A DNA stretch of 43,357 nt from Lachnospiraceae bacterium. Its GTDB lineage: Bacteria > Bacillota > Clostridia > Lachnospirales > Lachnospiraceae. Each line of letters begins with the position of its first letter. Position 1 is the first letter of the stretch. The notes under the pieces were generated by a model. It did no database searches. It saw only the letters and a program-made list of their open reading frames with translations, and was not told the origin of the DNA. The DNA is taken from positions 1-43,357 of the forward strand of contig JAFZGJ010000105.1 of NCBI GenBank assembly GCA_017555455.1. Direction: 5' to 3'. Position numbers and translations under genes: made by a program. Below, piece after piece: positions 35,207 through 43,357 of this stretch.

Positions 35207-36337
35207 ATGAAAAGAAAAATTGCAAAGGTATTGGTGGCAGGACTGATTGGCTTACAGCTGATCGGCTGTTCTAATGGAAATAAGGAAACCACAGAAAATA
35301 CACAGGTAACGGAAAACAAAGCTTCCATGATTTATTTTGATGAAATTGACGTGGAAAATAATGTTACCTTAGGGGAATACAAGGGAGTGGAAGTAGTAAA
35401 CAGTGCAACTACTGTCAGTGATGAAGAAGTGGAAGCCTATATTGAATATATGATGTCTATGTATTCTAATTTGGAAGAAGTAACTGACAGAGATGTGGTG
35501 GAAAACGGAGACGTTGCTAACATTGATTATGAAGGGAAAAAAGATGGAGTAGCCTTTGAGGGCGGAACTGCACAGGGCTATGATTTGACCATCGGCTCCG
35601 GTTCCTTTATTCCGGGCTTTGAAGAAGGTTTGATTGGAGTAAAAAAAGGAGAAACTATAGATTTACCACTTACCTTTCCGGAAAATTATCCGGCGGAAGA
35701 TTTAGCAGGGGCAGAGGTGGTATTTACCGTAACTGTAAATGGTATTTATCAGAAAGCTGCATCCGAATTTAATGATGAATTTGTAGCCGGACTTGCCATT
35801 GAAGGTGTTACTACAACAGAGGAATATCGTGTATATCTGAAGGGCATGATGGAAGAAAGCTACGGTGACCAGGCAAGACAGAATATGGAAGCTCAGGTAA
35901 TTGCTATGGTTACAGAAAATGCTGAGGTGAAAGAAGTGCCTCAGGGACTTATTGATAAGTTCTATGAAATCAATATCAATAATATGACTTATCAGGCTTC
36001 TATGTATGGCATGGATTTACAAAGTTTTGTCAGCGCATATTTTGGTATGGATGAGGAAGCTTTTGAAGCAGAAACCGTGGCGGCTGCGGAAGAGTCTGCA
36101 AAACAGGCAATGGTTTGTTTAAAAATTGCAGCTCAGGAGAATATTTCCGTTTCTGACGAAGAAATGGATACTGCTATTGAAGAAAATTATGCAAGCTATG
36201 GTTATGCCGGTGTGGAAGAGTTTAAGAGTGCAGTAGATTTACAGGAATACAAAGATAGTTTATTATTAACAAAAATAGTGAACTTTTTAGTGGATAATGC
36301 AGCAGTTACAGAAGTTTCTGAATTAACTGCTGAATAA
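35207..36337 (+). CDS. FKBP/trigger factor-like lipoprotein
   Basis: The 376-residue product has a signal peptide with lipobox LIGC (Cys21), then a linker, an FKBP-type prolyl isomerase domain (about 100-185, VENGDVANIDYEGKKDG ... GSGSFIPGFEEGLIGVKKGE) and a helical C-terminal region like the trigger factor chaperone arm. The ribosome-binding N-terminal domain of trigger factor is absent. It probably works on the outside face of the membrane as a lipid-anchored folding helper, comparable in role to PrsA. The ATG at 35207 follows GCGAGGAG. asnS begins 76 bases downstream with no terminator visible between them. Confidence 0.87.
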   Translation: MKRKIAKVLVAGLIGLQLIGCSNGNKETTENTQVTENKASMIYFDEIDVENNVTLGEYKGVEVVNSATTVSDEEVEAYIEYMMSMYSNLEEVTDRDVVENGDVANIDYEGKKDGVAFEGGTAQGYDLTIGSGSFIPGFEEGLIGVKKGETIDLPLTFPENYPAEDLAGAEVVFTVTVNGIYQKAASEFNDEFVAGLAIEGVTTTEEYRVYLKGMMEESYGDQARQNMEAQVIAMVTENAEVKEVPQGLIDKFYEININNMTYQASMYGMDLQSFVSAYFGMDEEAFEAETVAAAEESAKQAMVCLKIAAQENISVSDEEMDTAIEENYASYGYAGVEEFKSAVDLQEYKDSLLLTKIVNFLVDNAAVTEVSELTAE

Positions 36338-36413
36338 AAGATAATACAAAACAGGAAAATGTCGATATTAAAACATAAGACAGAGAATACAAAAGACATA
36401 TGAGGAGGCAAAT

Positions 36414-37808
36414 ATGGAATTAACAAGTGTAAAAGAATTGTACAGAAACCGTGACAGCTATATCGATAAAAAAGTAACTGTAGGCGGCTGGGTAAGAGGA
36501 AACCGTGACTCTAAGACTTTTGGTTTTTTAGTAGTAAATGACGGGACTTTTTTTGAAACATTACAGGTAGTATACTCTGCAGATAAAATCAGCAACTTTG
36601 AAGAAATTGCAAAATTAAACATTGGTGCAGCGGTTATCGTAACCGGTACTATTGTGGCTACACCAAATGCAAAACAGCCATTTGAAATGCAGGCAGAAGA
36701 AGTATTTGTAGAAGGTACTTCCACAGCGGATTATCCGTTACAGAAGAAACGTCATACTTTTGAATACCTTCGTACCATTTCCCACCTTCGTGCCAGAACC
36801 AACACATTTCAGGCAGTGTTCCGTGTTCGTTCCATGGCAGCCTATGCTATCCACAAATTCTTCCAGGAAAGAGAATTTGTTTATGTAAACACACCACTGA
36901 TTACAGGAAGTGACTGTGAAGGTGCGGGAGAAATGTTCCAGGTAACAACTTTAGATTTAAACAACGTTCCTAAGACAGAAGACGGAGCAGTAGATTTCTC
37001 TCAGGATTTCTTCGGAAAACCTGCAAACCTTACCGTAAGCGGACAGTTGAACGGAGAAACTTATGCTTTTGCATTTAAGAACATTTATACTTTCGGACCT
37101 ACTTTCCGTGCGGAAAACTCAAACACAACACGTCATGCGGCAGAATTCTGGATGATCGAACCTGAAATGTGTTTCGCAGACTTAAAAGACGATATGATGT
37201 TGGCAGAATCCATGATTAAATATGTAATCCGTTATGTATTGGAAAACGCACCGGAAGAAATGGCATTCTTTAACCAGTTTGTTGATAAAGGATTAATTGA
37301 AAGATTGAATCATGTTGTAAATTCTGATTTTGGTCATGTAACATATACAGATGCTATCAAAATCTTAGAAAAACACAACGATGAATTTGATTACAAAGTA
37401 TACTGGGGATGTGATTTACAGACAGAACATGAAAGATTCTTAACAGAAAAAGAATTCAAACGTCCTGTATTTGTAACTGACTATCCAAAGGAAATCAAAG
37501 CTTTCTATATGAAACTGAATGAAGATGGAAAAACCGTAGCTGCTATGGACTGCTTAGTTCCGGGTATTGGTGAAATCATCGGAGGAAGCCAGAGAGAAGA
37601 TAATTTGGAATTATTGGAAGCAAGAATGGATGAACTTGGACTTAACAAAGAAGATTACGGATTCTATCTTGACCTTAGAAGATATGGTTCTGCACGTCAT
37701 GCAGGATTTGGTCTTGGATTTGAACGTTGCGTAATGTACTTAACAGGTATGAGCAATATCCGTGACGTAATTCCTTTCCCAAGAACCGTAAATAACTGCG
37801 AATTATAA
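36414..37808 (+). CDS. asnS: Asparaginyl-tRNA synthetase
   Basis: This class IIb aminoacyl-tRNA synthetase of 464 residues charges tRNA-Asn. The N-terminal OB-fold carries [16 protein letters not shown]; motif 2 appears as [20 protein letters not shown] and motif 3 as [15 protein letters not shown]. The [10 protein letters not shown] segment is typical of AsnS and AspS, and the [13 protein letters not shown] context points to Asn. The ATG at 36414 follows GAGGAGG. The 76-base leader holds no T-box. A strong terminator follows. Confidence 0.97.
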   Translation: MELTSVKELYRNRDSYIDKKVTVGGWVRGNRDSKTFGFLVVNDGTFFETLQVVYSADKISNFEEIAKLNIGAAVIVTGTIVATPNAKQPFEMQAEEVFVEGTSTADYPLQKKRHTFEYLRTISHLRARTNTFQAVFRVRSMAAYAIHKFFQEREFVYVNTPLITGSDCEGAGEMFQVTTLDLNNVPKTEDGAVDFSQDFFGKPANLTVSGQLNGETYAFAFKNIYTFGPTFRAENSNTTRHAAEFWMIEPEMCFADLKDDMMLAESMIKYVIRYVLENAPEEMAFFNQFVDKGLIERLNHVVNSDFGHVTYTDAIKILEKHNDEFDYKVYWGCDLQTEHERFLTEKEFKRPVFVTDYPKEIKAFYMKLNEDGKTVAAMDCLVPGIGEIIGGSQREDNLELLEARMDELGLNKEDYGFYLDLRRYGSARHAGFGLGFERCVMYLTGMSNIRDVIPFPRTVNNCEL

Positions 37809-37833
37809 GATTTACGATAGAAATACCCAAAAT

Positions 37834-37879
37834 GACCTTACAAAAGAAAGAAAATTCTTTCTGATGTAAGGTCTTTTTT
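37834..37879 (+). terminator. Intrinsic terminator after asnS
   Basis: GACCTTAC (37834-37841) pairs with GTAAGGTC (37866-37873), extended inward by GAAAGAA/TTCTTTC, and is followed by TTTTTTA. Confidence 0.9.
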
Positions 37880-37885
37880 ATGTAC

Positions 37886-37914
37886 TATCCAATTATACTT
37901 TAAAGTGGTATAAT
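37886..37914 (+). promoter_or_regulatory. Extended -10 promoter for trkA-trkH
   Basis: TATAAT (37909-37914) is preceded by TGG, making an extended -10 element, with a weak -35 TATCCA (37886-37891) at 17-base spacing. It lies 35 bases before the trkA start. Confidence 0.6.
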
Positions 37915-37949
37915 TTCTTTAAAATTATTTTTGTTGTTTGGAGGATATT

Positions 37950-39338
37950 ATGTTCGGACGTAGGAATGAACAACCCAAAGGATTAAAAATTATAATTGTA
38001 GGATGCGGAAAAGTGGGATCTACGCTGGTGGAACAACTGGTGCTGGAAGGACATGATATTACCGTCATCGATACGAATATTACGAAAATAGAAGAATTAA
38101 CCAACCTTTACGATATTATGGGATTGGAAGGGAATGGTGCCAGTTACAGTGTACAAATGGAAGCAGGTATTGAAAACACAGATTTACTGATTGCCGTTAC
38201 CGGTTCTGATGAATTAAATCTTCTTTGCTGTACTATTGCAAAACAGGTAGGTAACTGTGCAGCAATTGCCAGAGTCCGCACTCCGGATTACAGTAAGGAA
38301 ATCGGATATTTAAGAGAAAAATTAGGGCTTGCCATGATTATCAATCCGGAATTGGAAGCGGCCAGAGAAATGGCCCGTATTCTTTATCTTCCAACGGCTT
38401 TGGAGGTCAGTTCTTTTGCCCATGGGCAGGCAGAATTAATCCAGTTTAAAATTCCGGAAGGTAATATTTTGGATGGCATCACTTTGGCGCAGCTTTCTTC
38501 TAAAGTTCCCAACAAGGTATTGGTTTGTGCCATTGAACGAGACGGAAAGGTAGAAATCCCTTCCGGTATGTCAGAAATGAAAGCGGGAGATATTATTTCC
38601 TTTGTAGCACAACGTGCTACCATCAAAAACTTTATGCAAAATATTTCTGTAAAAACCTCTAAGGTAAAAAGTACCATGATTATTGGCGGCGGAAAAGCGG
38701 CATATTATCTTGCCAGTCAATTATTACATATGGGGATTTCCGTAAAGATTATTGAACGGGACAGAAAGCGTTGCGAAGAATTAAGCATTCTTTTGCCGAA
38801 AGCTATTATTATTAATGGGGATGGTACGGATGCAGAGTTATTAAAGGAAGAAGGAATTGATTCCATGGAATCCTTTGTTCCTCTTACCGGCATGGACGAG
38901 GAAAATATTATGTTGACTTTACATGCCCGTCAACTTTCCAACACCAAAGTAATTACCAAAATTAATCGTCTTGCATTTAAAAATGTAATTGCGGAATTAA
39001 AATTGGGCAGTGTTATTTATCCGCGTTTGATTACTTCAGAATCCATCATTGCCTATGTGCGTGCAAGAAGTGCTTCTATCGAAAGTAACATCGAAACTCT
39101 TTATCATTTGTTTGACGGACGGGTGGAAGCTATTGAATTCAGTATTGATAAAAATTCGAAAGTAACTAATGTACCTTTGATGAATTTAAAATTAAAAGAA
39201 CATGTTTTAGTGGCTTTTATTAACCGTAACGGAAAAATTATTTTGCCAAGTGGGCAGGATTGCATTCAGATAGGAGATACGGTTATGATTGTAACCACTC
39301 ATAACGGTTTTGATGAAATCGAAGATATTTTAAAATAA
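37950..39338 (+). CDS. trkA: Trk potassium system NAD-binding regulator TrkA
   Basis: This peripheral regulatory protein gates the TrkH channel in response to nucleotides. I chose the ATG at 37950 because TTGGAGG lies just upstream; it gives 462 residues. There are two RCK units, each with a Rossmann fold (IIIVGCGKVGS at the start, MIIGGGKAAYY near residue 244) and an RCK-C domain, the normal doubled TrkA layout as opposed to the single-unit KtrA. trkH follows 14 bases after the stop, so the channel and its gate are one operon. Confidence 0.96.
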   Translation: MFGRRNEQPKGLKIIIVGCGKVGSTLVEQLVLEGHDITVIDTNITKIEELTNLYDIMGLEGNGASYSVQMEAGIENTDLLIAVTGSDELNLLCCTIAKQVGNCAAIARVRTPDYSKEIGYLREKLGLAMIINPELEAAREMARILYLPTALEVSSFAHGQAELIQFKIPEGNILDGITLAQLSSKVPNKVLVCAIERDGKVEIPSGMSEMKAGDIISFVAQRATIKNFMQNISVKTSKVKSTMIIGGGKAAYYLASQLLHMGISVKIIERDRKRCEELSILLPKAIIINGDGTDAELLKEEGIDSMESFVPLTGMDEENIMLTLHARQLSNTKVITKINRLAFKNVIAELKLGSVIYPRLITSESIIAYVRARSASIESNIETLYHLFDGRVEAIEFSIDKNSKVTNVPLMNLKLKEHVLVAFINRNGKIILPSGQDCIQIGDTVMIVTTHNGFDEIEDILK

Positions 39339-39352
39339 GAGGGGATAACAAT

Positions 39353-40810
39353 ATGAATATATCGATAATAGGTTATATTTTAGGGCAAATTCTACGGCTT
39401 CAATCCCTGTTTTTGTTATTGCCTTCCTTAACAGCTGCTATTTATCATGAGAAATCTTTTATTTCTTATATTACTGTTGCTTTTTCCTGTTTTGTTTTAG
39501 GAACCGTAATAACATGGAAAAAGCCGGAGGAACAGGTTTTTTATTTGAAAGAAGGGTGCGTGGCAACTGCACTAAGTTGGATTGTACTAAGTCTTTCGGG
39601 AGCATTTCCCTTTGTATTGACGGGAGAAATTCCGCATTTTACCGATGCTTTATTTGAAACCGTATCGGGATTTACTACCACAGGATCCAGTATTTTATCT
39701 AATGTAGAAGCTCTTTCCTATAGTTCTTTGCTATGGCGTTCCTTCACTCATTGGATTGGCGGTATGGGTGTCTTGGTTTTCCTGTTGGCAGTCATTCCCA
39801 TGAGCGGTGGTTCCAATATTAATTTGATGAAAGCGGAATCGCCCGGACCTTCTGTAGGGAAACTGGTTCCTAAAATGCGTTCTACAGCCCGTATTTTATA
39901 TTTAATTTATATTGGCATGAGCATTATTATGTTTCTTCTGTTGCTTTTGGGGAAAATGCCTGTGTTTGATGCATTGGCTACTACTTTCGGAACTGCCGGA
40001 ACCGGGGGATTTGGAATAAAAAATGACAGTCTTGCAGGATATTCGCCCTATATCCAATGGGTAACGGGTATTTTTATGATGTTGTTTGGTGTTAATTTTA
40101 ATGCTTATTACTTTATTCTTTTTCATGATGTGAGAAAAGCATTCAAAATGGAAGAAGTAAGATGGTATTTTACCATTATTGTTCTTTCTGTGTTTGTTAT
40201 TTTTACGGATTTAATGCAATTTTATCCTAATTTTGGGGATGCGCTCAAAGATTCTTTCTTTCAGGTTGCCTCCATTATTACTACAACCGGATTCGCTACG
40301 GCTGATTTTAATTTGTGGTCAGCCACCAGCAAAAGTACACTGGTACTATTAATGTTTTTGGGGGCTTGTGCGGGAAGTACCGGCGGTGGATTGAAGATAT
40401 CCCGGTTAATTATTTTAGTTAAGACTATATTTAAGGAATTAACATCCTATACTCATCCAAAGAGCATTGTAAAAATTAAAATGGATGATAAGCCCATTGA
40501 ACACGAAGTGGTTCGCTCTGCTAATGTATACTTCATTACCTATATGATTATATTTGTAGTTTCCGTGTTCTGTCTAACTTTTGAAAATATTGATTTGATT
40601 TCTATATTTACTGCTGTGGCGGCGACCTTTAACAATATTGGTCCCGGACTGGAAATGGTAGGACCTACGGCTAATTTTGGACATTTCAGTGATTTTTCCA
40701 AATATGTAATGATATTTGACATGCTGGCAGGACGTTTGGAATTGTTTCCGCTACTAATGTTGTTCCATCCGGAATTATGGAAAGAGACGATTAAGAGAAA
40801 ACTTAAGTAA
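39353..40810 (+). CDS. trkH: Trk potassium uptake channel TrkH
   Basis: This polytopic potassium uptake protein of 485 residues has eight to ten membrane segments. The four pore loops appear as SGFTTTGSS, FGTAGTGGFG, ITTTGFATADF and TFNNIGPGLEMVG; the conserved filter Gly residues are present in each. The C-terminus contains GRLELFPLLMLFHPELW, which is repeated in decayed form at 43050-43184. The ATG at 39353 follows AGAGGGGA. It is encoded with trkA and ends near a strong terminator. Confidence 0.96.
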   Translation: MNISIIGYILGQILRLQSLFLLLPSLTAAIYHEKSFISYITVAFSCFVLGTVITWKKPEEQVFYLKEGCVATALSWIVLSLSGAFPFVLTGEIPHFTDALFETVSGFTTTGSSILSNVEALSYSSLLWRSFTHWIGGMGVLVFLLAVIPMSGGSNINLMKAESPGPSVGKLVPKMRSTARILYLIYIGMSIIMFLLLLLGKMPVFDALATTFGTAGTGGFGIKNDSLAGYSPYIQWVTGIFMMLFGVNFNAYYFILFHDVRKAFKMEEVRWYFTIIVLSVFVIFTDLMQFYPNFGDALKDSFFQVASIITTTGFATADFNLWSATSKSTLVLLMFLGACAGSTGGGLKISRLIILVKTIFKELTSYTHPKSIVKIKMDDKPIEHEVVRSANVYFITYMIIFVVSVFCLTFENIDLISIFTAVAATFNNIGPGLEMVGPTANFGHFSDFSKYVMIFDMLAGRLELFPLLMLFHPELWKETIKRKLK

Positions 40811-40857
40811 GAGAACTAAGAATACAATTTTATTCCTTGTATACATTATAAAAAGAG

Positions 40858-40895
40858 GGCAGCTCATTCCATCCGGAATTTGAGCTGCCTTTTTT
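40858..40895. terminator. Terminator after trkH, probably also serving ktrA
   Basis: GGCAGCTCATTCC pairs with GGAATTTGAGCTGCC around ATCC, followed by TTTTTT. The reverse direction has CTCTTTTTAT after the stem. The loop region TTCCATCCGGAATT repeats 14 bases of the trkH coding sequence (40763-40776). Confidence 0.88.
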
Positions 40896-40925
40896 ATAAG
40901 ATGATATGTGTAAGTATTATGTATA

Positions 40926-41576
40926 TTATTTCAATTTGCTCAATTTGGAAGTGTTGCCAATAACAATAAGTTTCATAGATGCTTCCAATGGTTTCTGCGG
41001 GTCTATATTAACATGAACGTCATTATCTTGAGTGATAGCCACAACGTTTATGGAATATTTTTGACGAAGATTTAATTGCAATAAATTTTTCCCTACCCAT
41101 TCCGGTCTTATATCAAGTTCTATGAGAGAAACATCTTTAGATAATTCAAGAATGTCAGCAAAACCAAAATTCAAAAGATTTTTTGCTAATCGGATGCCGG
41201 ATTCGCTTTCCGGTAATACAACACGGTCAGCACCTACTTTACTTAAAAGTTTGCGGTTCATTTCGTTGGAGCATTTTGCAATTACGATATTAACACCGGC
41301 TTCTTTACAAAGCATGGTTGCCATAACAGATGCTTCCAGAGAGTCTGCCATGGAAATGATTACAACGTCCATATTTGAAATACCAAGGTGTTTAATAACA
41401 TCTTCATTTGTAACGTCAGCGCATTTACAATAAGGGATTTCTGCAATTGCATTGTTTACAACTTCCTCATTGATATCCACGGCTAAAACTTCAGCACCAT
41501 TTTTGATTAATTCTTTTGCTACTGCGATTCCATATCTTCCCAGTCCGAAAACTGCATATGATTTTTTTGTGCTCAT
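40926..41576 (-). CDS. ktrA: Ktr potassium system regulator KtrA
   Basis: This cytosolic gating ring subunit has 216 residues and one RCK unit: Rossmann motif GLGRYG at 11-16 with the acidic VDIN at the end of beta-2, then an RCK-C domain from about 135. The single unit separates it from the doubled TrkA at 37950. It is the downstream gene of the reverse-strand ktrB-ktrA pair, with a 26-base gap. KtrA-type proteins bind nucleotides, and many bind cyclic-di-AMP through RCK-C; the latter is known for the family, not read from the sequence. Confidence 0.94.
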   Translation of the reverse strand: MSTKKSYAVFGLGRYGIAVAKELIKNGAEVLAVDINEEVVNNAIAEIPYCKCADVTNEDVIKHLGISNMDVVIISMADSLEASVMATMLCKEAGVNIVIAKCSNEMNRKLLSKVGADRVVLPESESGIRLAKNLLNFGFADILELSKDVSLIELDIRPEWVGKNLLQLNLRQKYSINVVAITQDNDVHVNIDPQKPLEASMKLIVIGNTSKLSKLK

Positions 41577-41602
41577 TATTTTATTTCCTTTCTATAATGA
41601 TA

Positions 41603-42964
41603 TTATCCGATACTTATTTCTTCTGTTGGATTCTTGATTATATTTTTATTTTCAGTTTTCTTGTTAAATGCCAGTAACAAGGAAATAGGACCGATGCGTC
41701 CCAGATACATAGTCACTATGAGAATAATCTTGCCCCATAGATTCAGACTGGAAGTTAAATTTCTGGTAAGTCCAACGGTTGCTGTAGCACTTATGGTTTC
41801 GTACATAATATCAAGTGCAGGAGCATCAGTAACTGCGGATAATAAAACCGTGGAAGTGAACATAACTATAAAAGATATACTTGTTACGGCTACAGCTTTG
41901 CTGACTGCTTCTTTGGGAATGGTTCTGTGAAAAAGAACGACCTCCGCTTTGTTTCTGATGGTTGCAAGAGCAGAAACAAGTAATACTGAAATAGTAACCG
42001 TTTTAATTCCACCTGCGGTTCCTACAGGAGAACCCCCGATAAACATCAGTAATAAAGAAACAATTGCAGAAGCATTTGTCAGGTTTTGCTGAGGAATGGT
42101 AGCAAATCCTGCGGTTCTTGTAGTCACGGATTGGAAAAGAGCTGCCTGTAGCTTATGTACCAGTGAATAGTCCCCCATAGTAAGAGGGTTGTGGTATTCA
42201 AAAATAAAAATCAGAAAAGCTCCTCCAAAGATAAGAATTCCTGTTGCAGAAAGCGTAATCTTACTGTGGAGTGTTAAATACCTAAAACATTTCCAACCTT
42301 GTTTTTTGACATTTTTTAATACTTTAAGAACATCCCACCAGACAATATATCCAATACCACTAAGAAAAATTAAGAGACAGGTGGTCATATTTATAATGGG
42401 ATTAAAAACATACGCACATAAGCTATCTTCGGATATAATGTCAATTCCGGCATTGCAGAATGCAGATATGGAGTTGAAAACAGATATCCATATGCCTCTT
42501 ACACCAAATTCAGGAATAAAGACTATCATATAGAGAAGAGCACCGATACCTTCAACTACAAAGGTTCCCAAGAGTACCTTTTGTACAAATTTTATAAGAC
42601 CGGATAAAGTATTTAAATTAAAGGCATCTTGGATAAGTATTCGGTCTTCCAGCCCTAATTTGCGCTTGAGCATAATCATAAAACCGAACAAAATAGTAAT
42701 GATTCCTAATCCTCCAATCTGAATCAGAATCAAGATAATGATATGTCCGAATGTACTCCAGGTAGTTACGGTAGGCAAAGTTACAAGTCCGGTTACGCAG
42801 ATAGATGTGGTTGCCGTGAATAAGGCATCTATGTAGGGAACTGCTTCACTGCCGGAGGAACTAATGGGCAGTGCCAATAAGATACTGCCTACAAAAATTG
42901 CCAAGAAAAAACTAAGCATAACTGCCTGAGTGGTAGACAATTTAAAGTGAAATGTTTTTTTCAT
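41603..42964 (-). CDS. ktrB: Ktr potassium uptake channel KtrB
   Basis: This polytopic potassium channel has 453 residues from the ATG at 42964, which has AAAGG 6 bases upstream; a TTG two codons earlier (42970) has poorer spacing. Pore loops TTSICVTGLVT, SAFCNAGID, VTTRTAGFAT and TATVGLTRN each contain the filter Gly. Its partner ktrA follows. The window thus holds two complete potassium systems of different type, tail to tail with each other. Its promoter appears to overlap the trkH remnant (next entries). Confidence 0.95.
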   Translation of the reverse strand: MKKTFHFKLSTTQAVMLSFFLAIFVGSILLALPISSSGSEAVPYIDALFTATTSICVTGLVTLPTVTTWSTFGHIIILILIQIGGLGIITILFGFMIMLKRKLGLEDRILIQDAFNLNTLSGLIKFVQKVLLGTFVVEGIGALLYMIVFIPEFGVRGIWISVFNSISAFCNAGIDIISEDSLCAYVFNPIINMTTCLLIFLSGIGYIVWWDVLKVLKNVKKQGWKCFRYLTLHSKITLSATGILIFGGAFLIFIFEYHNPLTMGDYSLVHKLQAALFQSVTTRTAGFATIPQQNLTNASAIVSLLLMFIGGSPVGTAGGIKTVTISVLLVSALATIRNKAEVVLFHRTIPKEAVSKAVAVTSISFIVMFTSTVLLSAVTDAPALDIMYETISATATVGLTRNLTSSLNLWGKIILIVTMYLGRIGPISLLLAFNKKTENKNIIKNPTEEISIG

Positions 42965-43035
42965 ATACAACCTTTCTGCAGTTAGTGATAATTGTGTATT
43001 TTTGTATCACTATACATGCGTTTATTTGTGTTTTG

Positions 43036-43063
43036 ATTATACCATGTTTTTTGAAAATGTCAG
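43036..43063 (-). promoter_or_regulatory. ktrB-ktrA promoter, -35 within the trkH remnant
   Basis: On the reverse strand, CTGACA (43058-43063) is followed by a 16-base spacer and TATAAT (43036-43041), preceded by TGG to give an extended -10. This is 5 of 6 and 6 of 6 matches to sigma-A. The -35 bases coincide with the start of the segment homologous to the trkH 3' end. Confidence 0.7.
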
Positions 43064-43184
43064 TGATTTTTCTAAATTGGTCATGTTATTTGATATATTG
43101 GTAAGACGTTTGGAATTATTCTTGCGTTTAATGTTATTCCGTCCGGAACTGTGGAGAGATACAAGTGAAAGAAAATTAAAATAA
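43050..43184 (+). pseudogene. Decayed copy of the trkH 3' end
   Basis: Read in frame, this segment gives SDFSKLVMLFDILVRRLELF and then LMLFRPELWRDTSERKLK and a stop. It matches the last 40 residues of the intact TrkH at 28 of 40 positions. The conserved GRLELFP core has become RRLELFL. DNA similarity continues past the stop codons into non-coding sequence (to about 40857 and 43223). There is no upstream coding part, so the remnant cannot make a channel. Confidence 0.85.
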
Positions 43185-43185
43185 A

Positions 43186-43214
43186 ACATATATAATTTAT
43201 TCCCTGCATACATT
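43186..43214 (+). promoter_or_regulatory. Candidate sigma-E promoter for spoIIID
   Basis: ACATATA (43186-43192), a 14-base spacer and CATACATT (43207-43214; 7 of 8 to CATACAMT) match the sigma-E pattern. spoIIID is sigma-E-dependent in Bacillus. Transcription would begin near 43221, about 22 bases before the TTG start. Confidence 0.55.
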
Positions 43215-43242
43215 GTAAAAAGATGTTTGCAGGGGATTTTTT

Positions 43243-43357
43243 TTGAAAGCATATATAGAAGAAAGAGTATTAATGACAGCACAGTATATTATTGATAACA
43301 ATGCCACTGTCAGACAGGCAGCGAAGCATTTTGGAATTAGTAAGTCAACCATACATA
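43243..43357 (+). CDS. spoIIID: Sporulation transcription factor SpoIIID (3' end cut off)
   Basis: The frame starts at TTG (43243-43245), with AGGGG 7 bases upstream, and is open to the window end (38 codons). The product begins KAYIEERVLMTAQYI, then NATVRQAAKHFGISKSTIH, which closely follows the Bacillus SpoIIID pattern xDYIKERxxxxxxYI...TVRxIAKEFGVSKSTVH, including the helix-turn-helix. SpoIIID is a small DNA-binding switch that acts in the mother cell between sigma-E and sigma-K gene expression. An internal ATG at 43273 would remove the conserved KAYIEER part, so TTG is preferred. It has a sigma-E-like promoter and lies directly after the trkH remnant. Confidence 0.88.
   Translation, partial: MKAYIEERVLMTAQYIIDNNATVRQAAKHFGISKSTIH

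Noticed and set aside
36338-36413. T-box riboswitch before asnS
   Set aside because: The gap is only 76 bases, with no antiterminator or T-box motif.
40837-40846. TTGTATACAT resembling the ispE operator
   Set aside because: It is one mismatch from TTGTATACAA, but it lies after the trkH stop in the decayed spoIIID promoter copy, with no promoter to control.
42965-43242. Cyclic-di-AMP (ydaO-type) riboswitch before ktrB
   Set aside because: The distance from the predicted promoter to ktrB is about 65 bases, too short for this aptamer, and no conserved core is seen.

Overview
This window comes from a low-GC, spore-forming Gram-positive bacterium of the class Clostridia, most likely a Lachnospiraceae member. 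That assignment is an inference. It rests on adenine-rich coding sequence with strong AGGAGG ribosome sites, clostridial-type gene content (split PurO/PurH with formate-THF ligase, PyrK/PyrD type 1B, a SipL-like SPOCS-LysM protein, PopT/DUF368) and sporulation genes (spoIID, spoIIQ, sipL, spoIIID). No rRNA, tRNA, CRISPR array, prophage or transposase gene is visible.

Layout. 1-3765: one-carbon and purine block, purO (cut by the window edge), purH and fhs, with two large, highly structured intergenic palindromic elements around purH. 3773-9619: signalling block, a degenerate GGDEF membrane protein facing a 7TM hybrid histidine kinase and a two-domain response regulator. 9698-10543: popT, a polyprenyl-phosphate transporter. 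10755-15655: uvrB-uvrA. 15895-22980: envelope and sporulation block, an EF-hand-like protein, SpoIID and SpoIIQ homologues (both lacking expected catalytic residues), a degenerate GH9-like lipoprotein, ddl and murF. 22977-23711: convergent plsC. 23895-29017: a PrcB-like protein, pyrC-pyrK-pyrD and sipL. 29072-29674: a reverse-strand protein of unknown function. 29939-33210: ispE, an FCD-family GntR regulator, a 72-residue protein, murI and a DUF1934 protein. 33261-33737: a small reverse-strand membrane protein. 33854-37808: cls, an FKBP/trigger-factor-like lipoprotein and asnS. 37950-42964: two potassium uptake systems, trkA-trkH (+) and ktrB-ktrA (-). 43050-end: a decayed copy of the trkH 3' end, then the start of spoIIID with a TTG start codon.

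How the genes work together. PurO, PurH and Fhs link formate activation to the last two steps of IMP synthesis. Ddl, MurF, MurI, PopT, SpoIID and SpoIIQ all concern peptidoglycan precursors or spore-septum peptidoglycan. PlsC and Cls act on phospholipids, IspE on isoprenoids (including the undecaprenyl carrier that PopT recycles), and PyrC/K/D on pyrimidines.

Most interesting signals: (i) a duplicated trkH-tail plus spoIIID-promoter segment bracketing ktrBA, with the ktrBA promoter -35 inside the remnant; (ii) a cloverleaf-like 145-bp palindromic element after purO; (iii) TTGTAT/ATACAA operator-like repeats on the promoter of the ispE-gntR operon; (iv) a SpoIID homologue with Thr in place of the catalytic Glu; (v) a terminator-like hairpin that embeds the Shine-Dalgarno of sipL. 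All function calls come from reading motifs. No database search was run.
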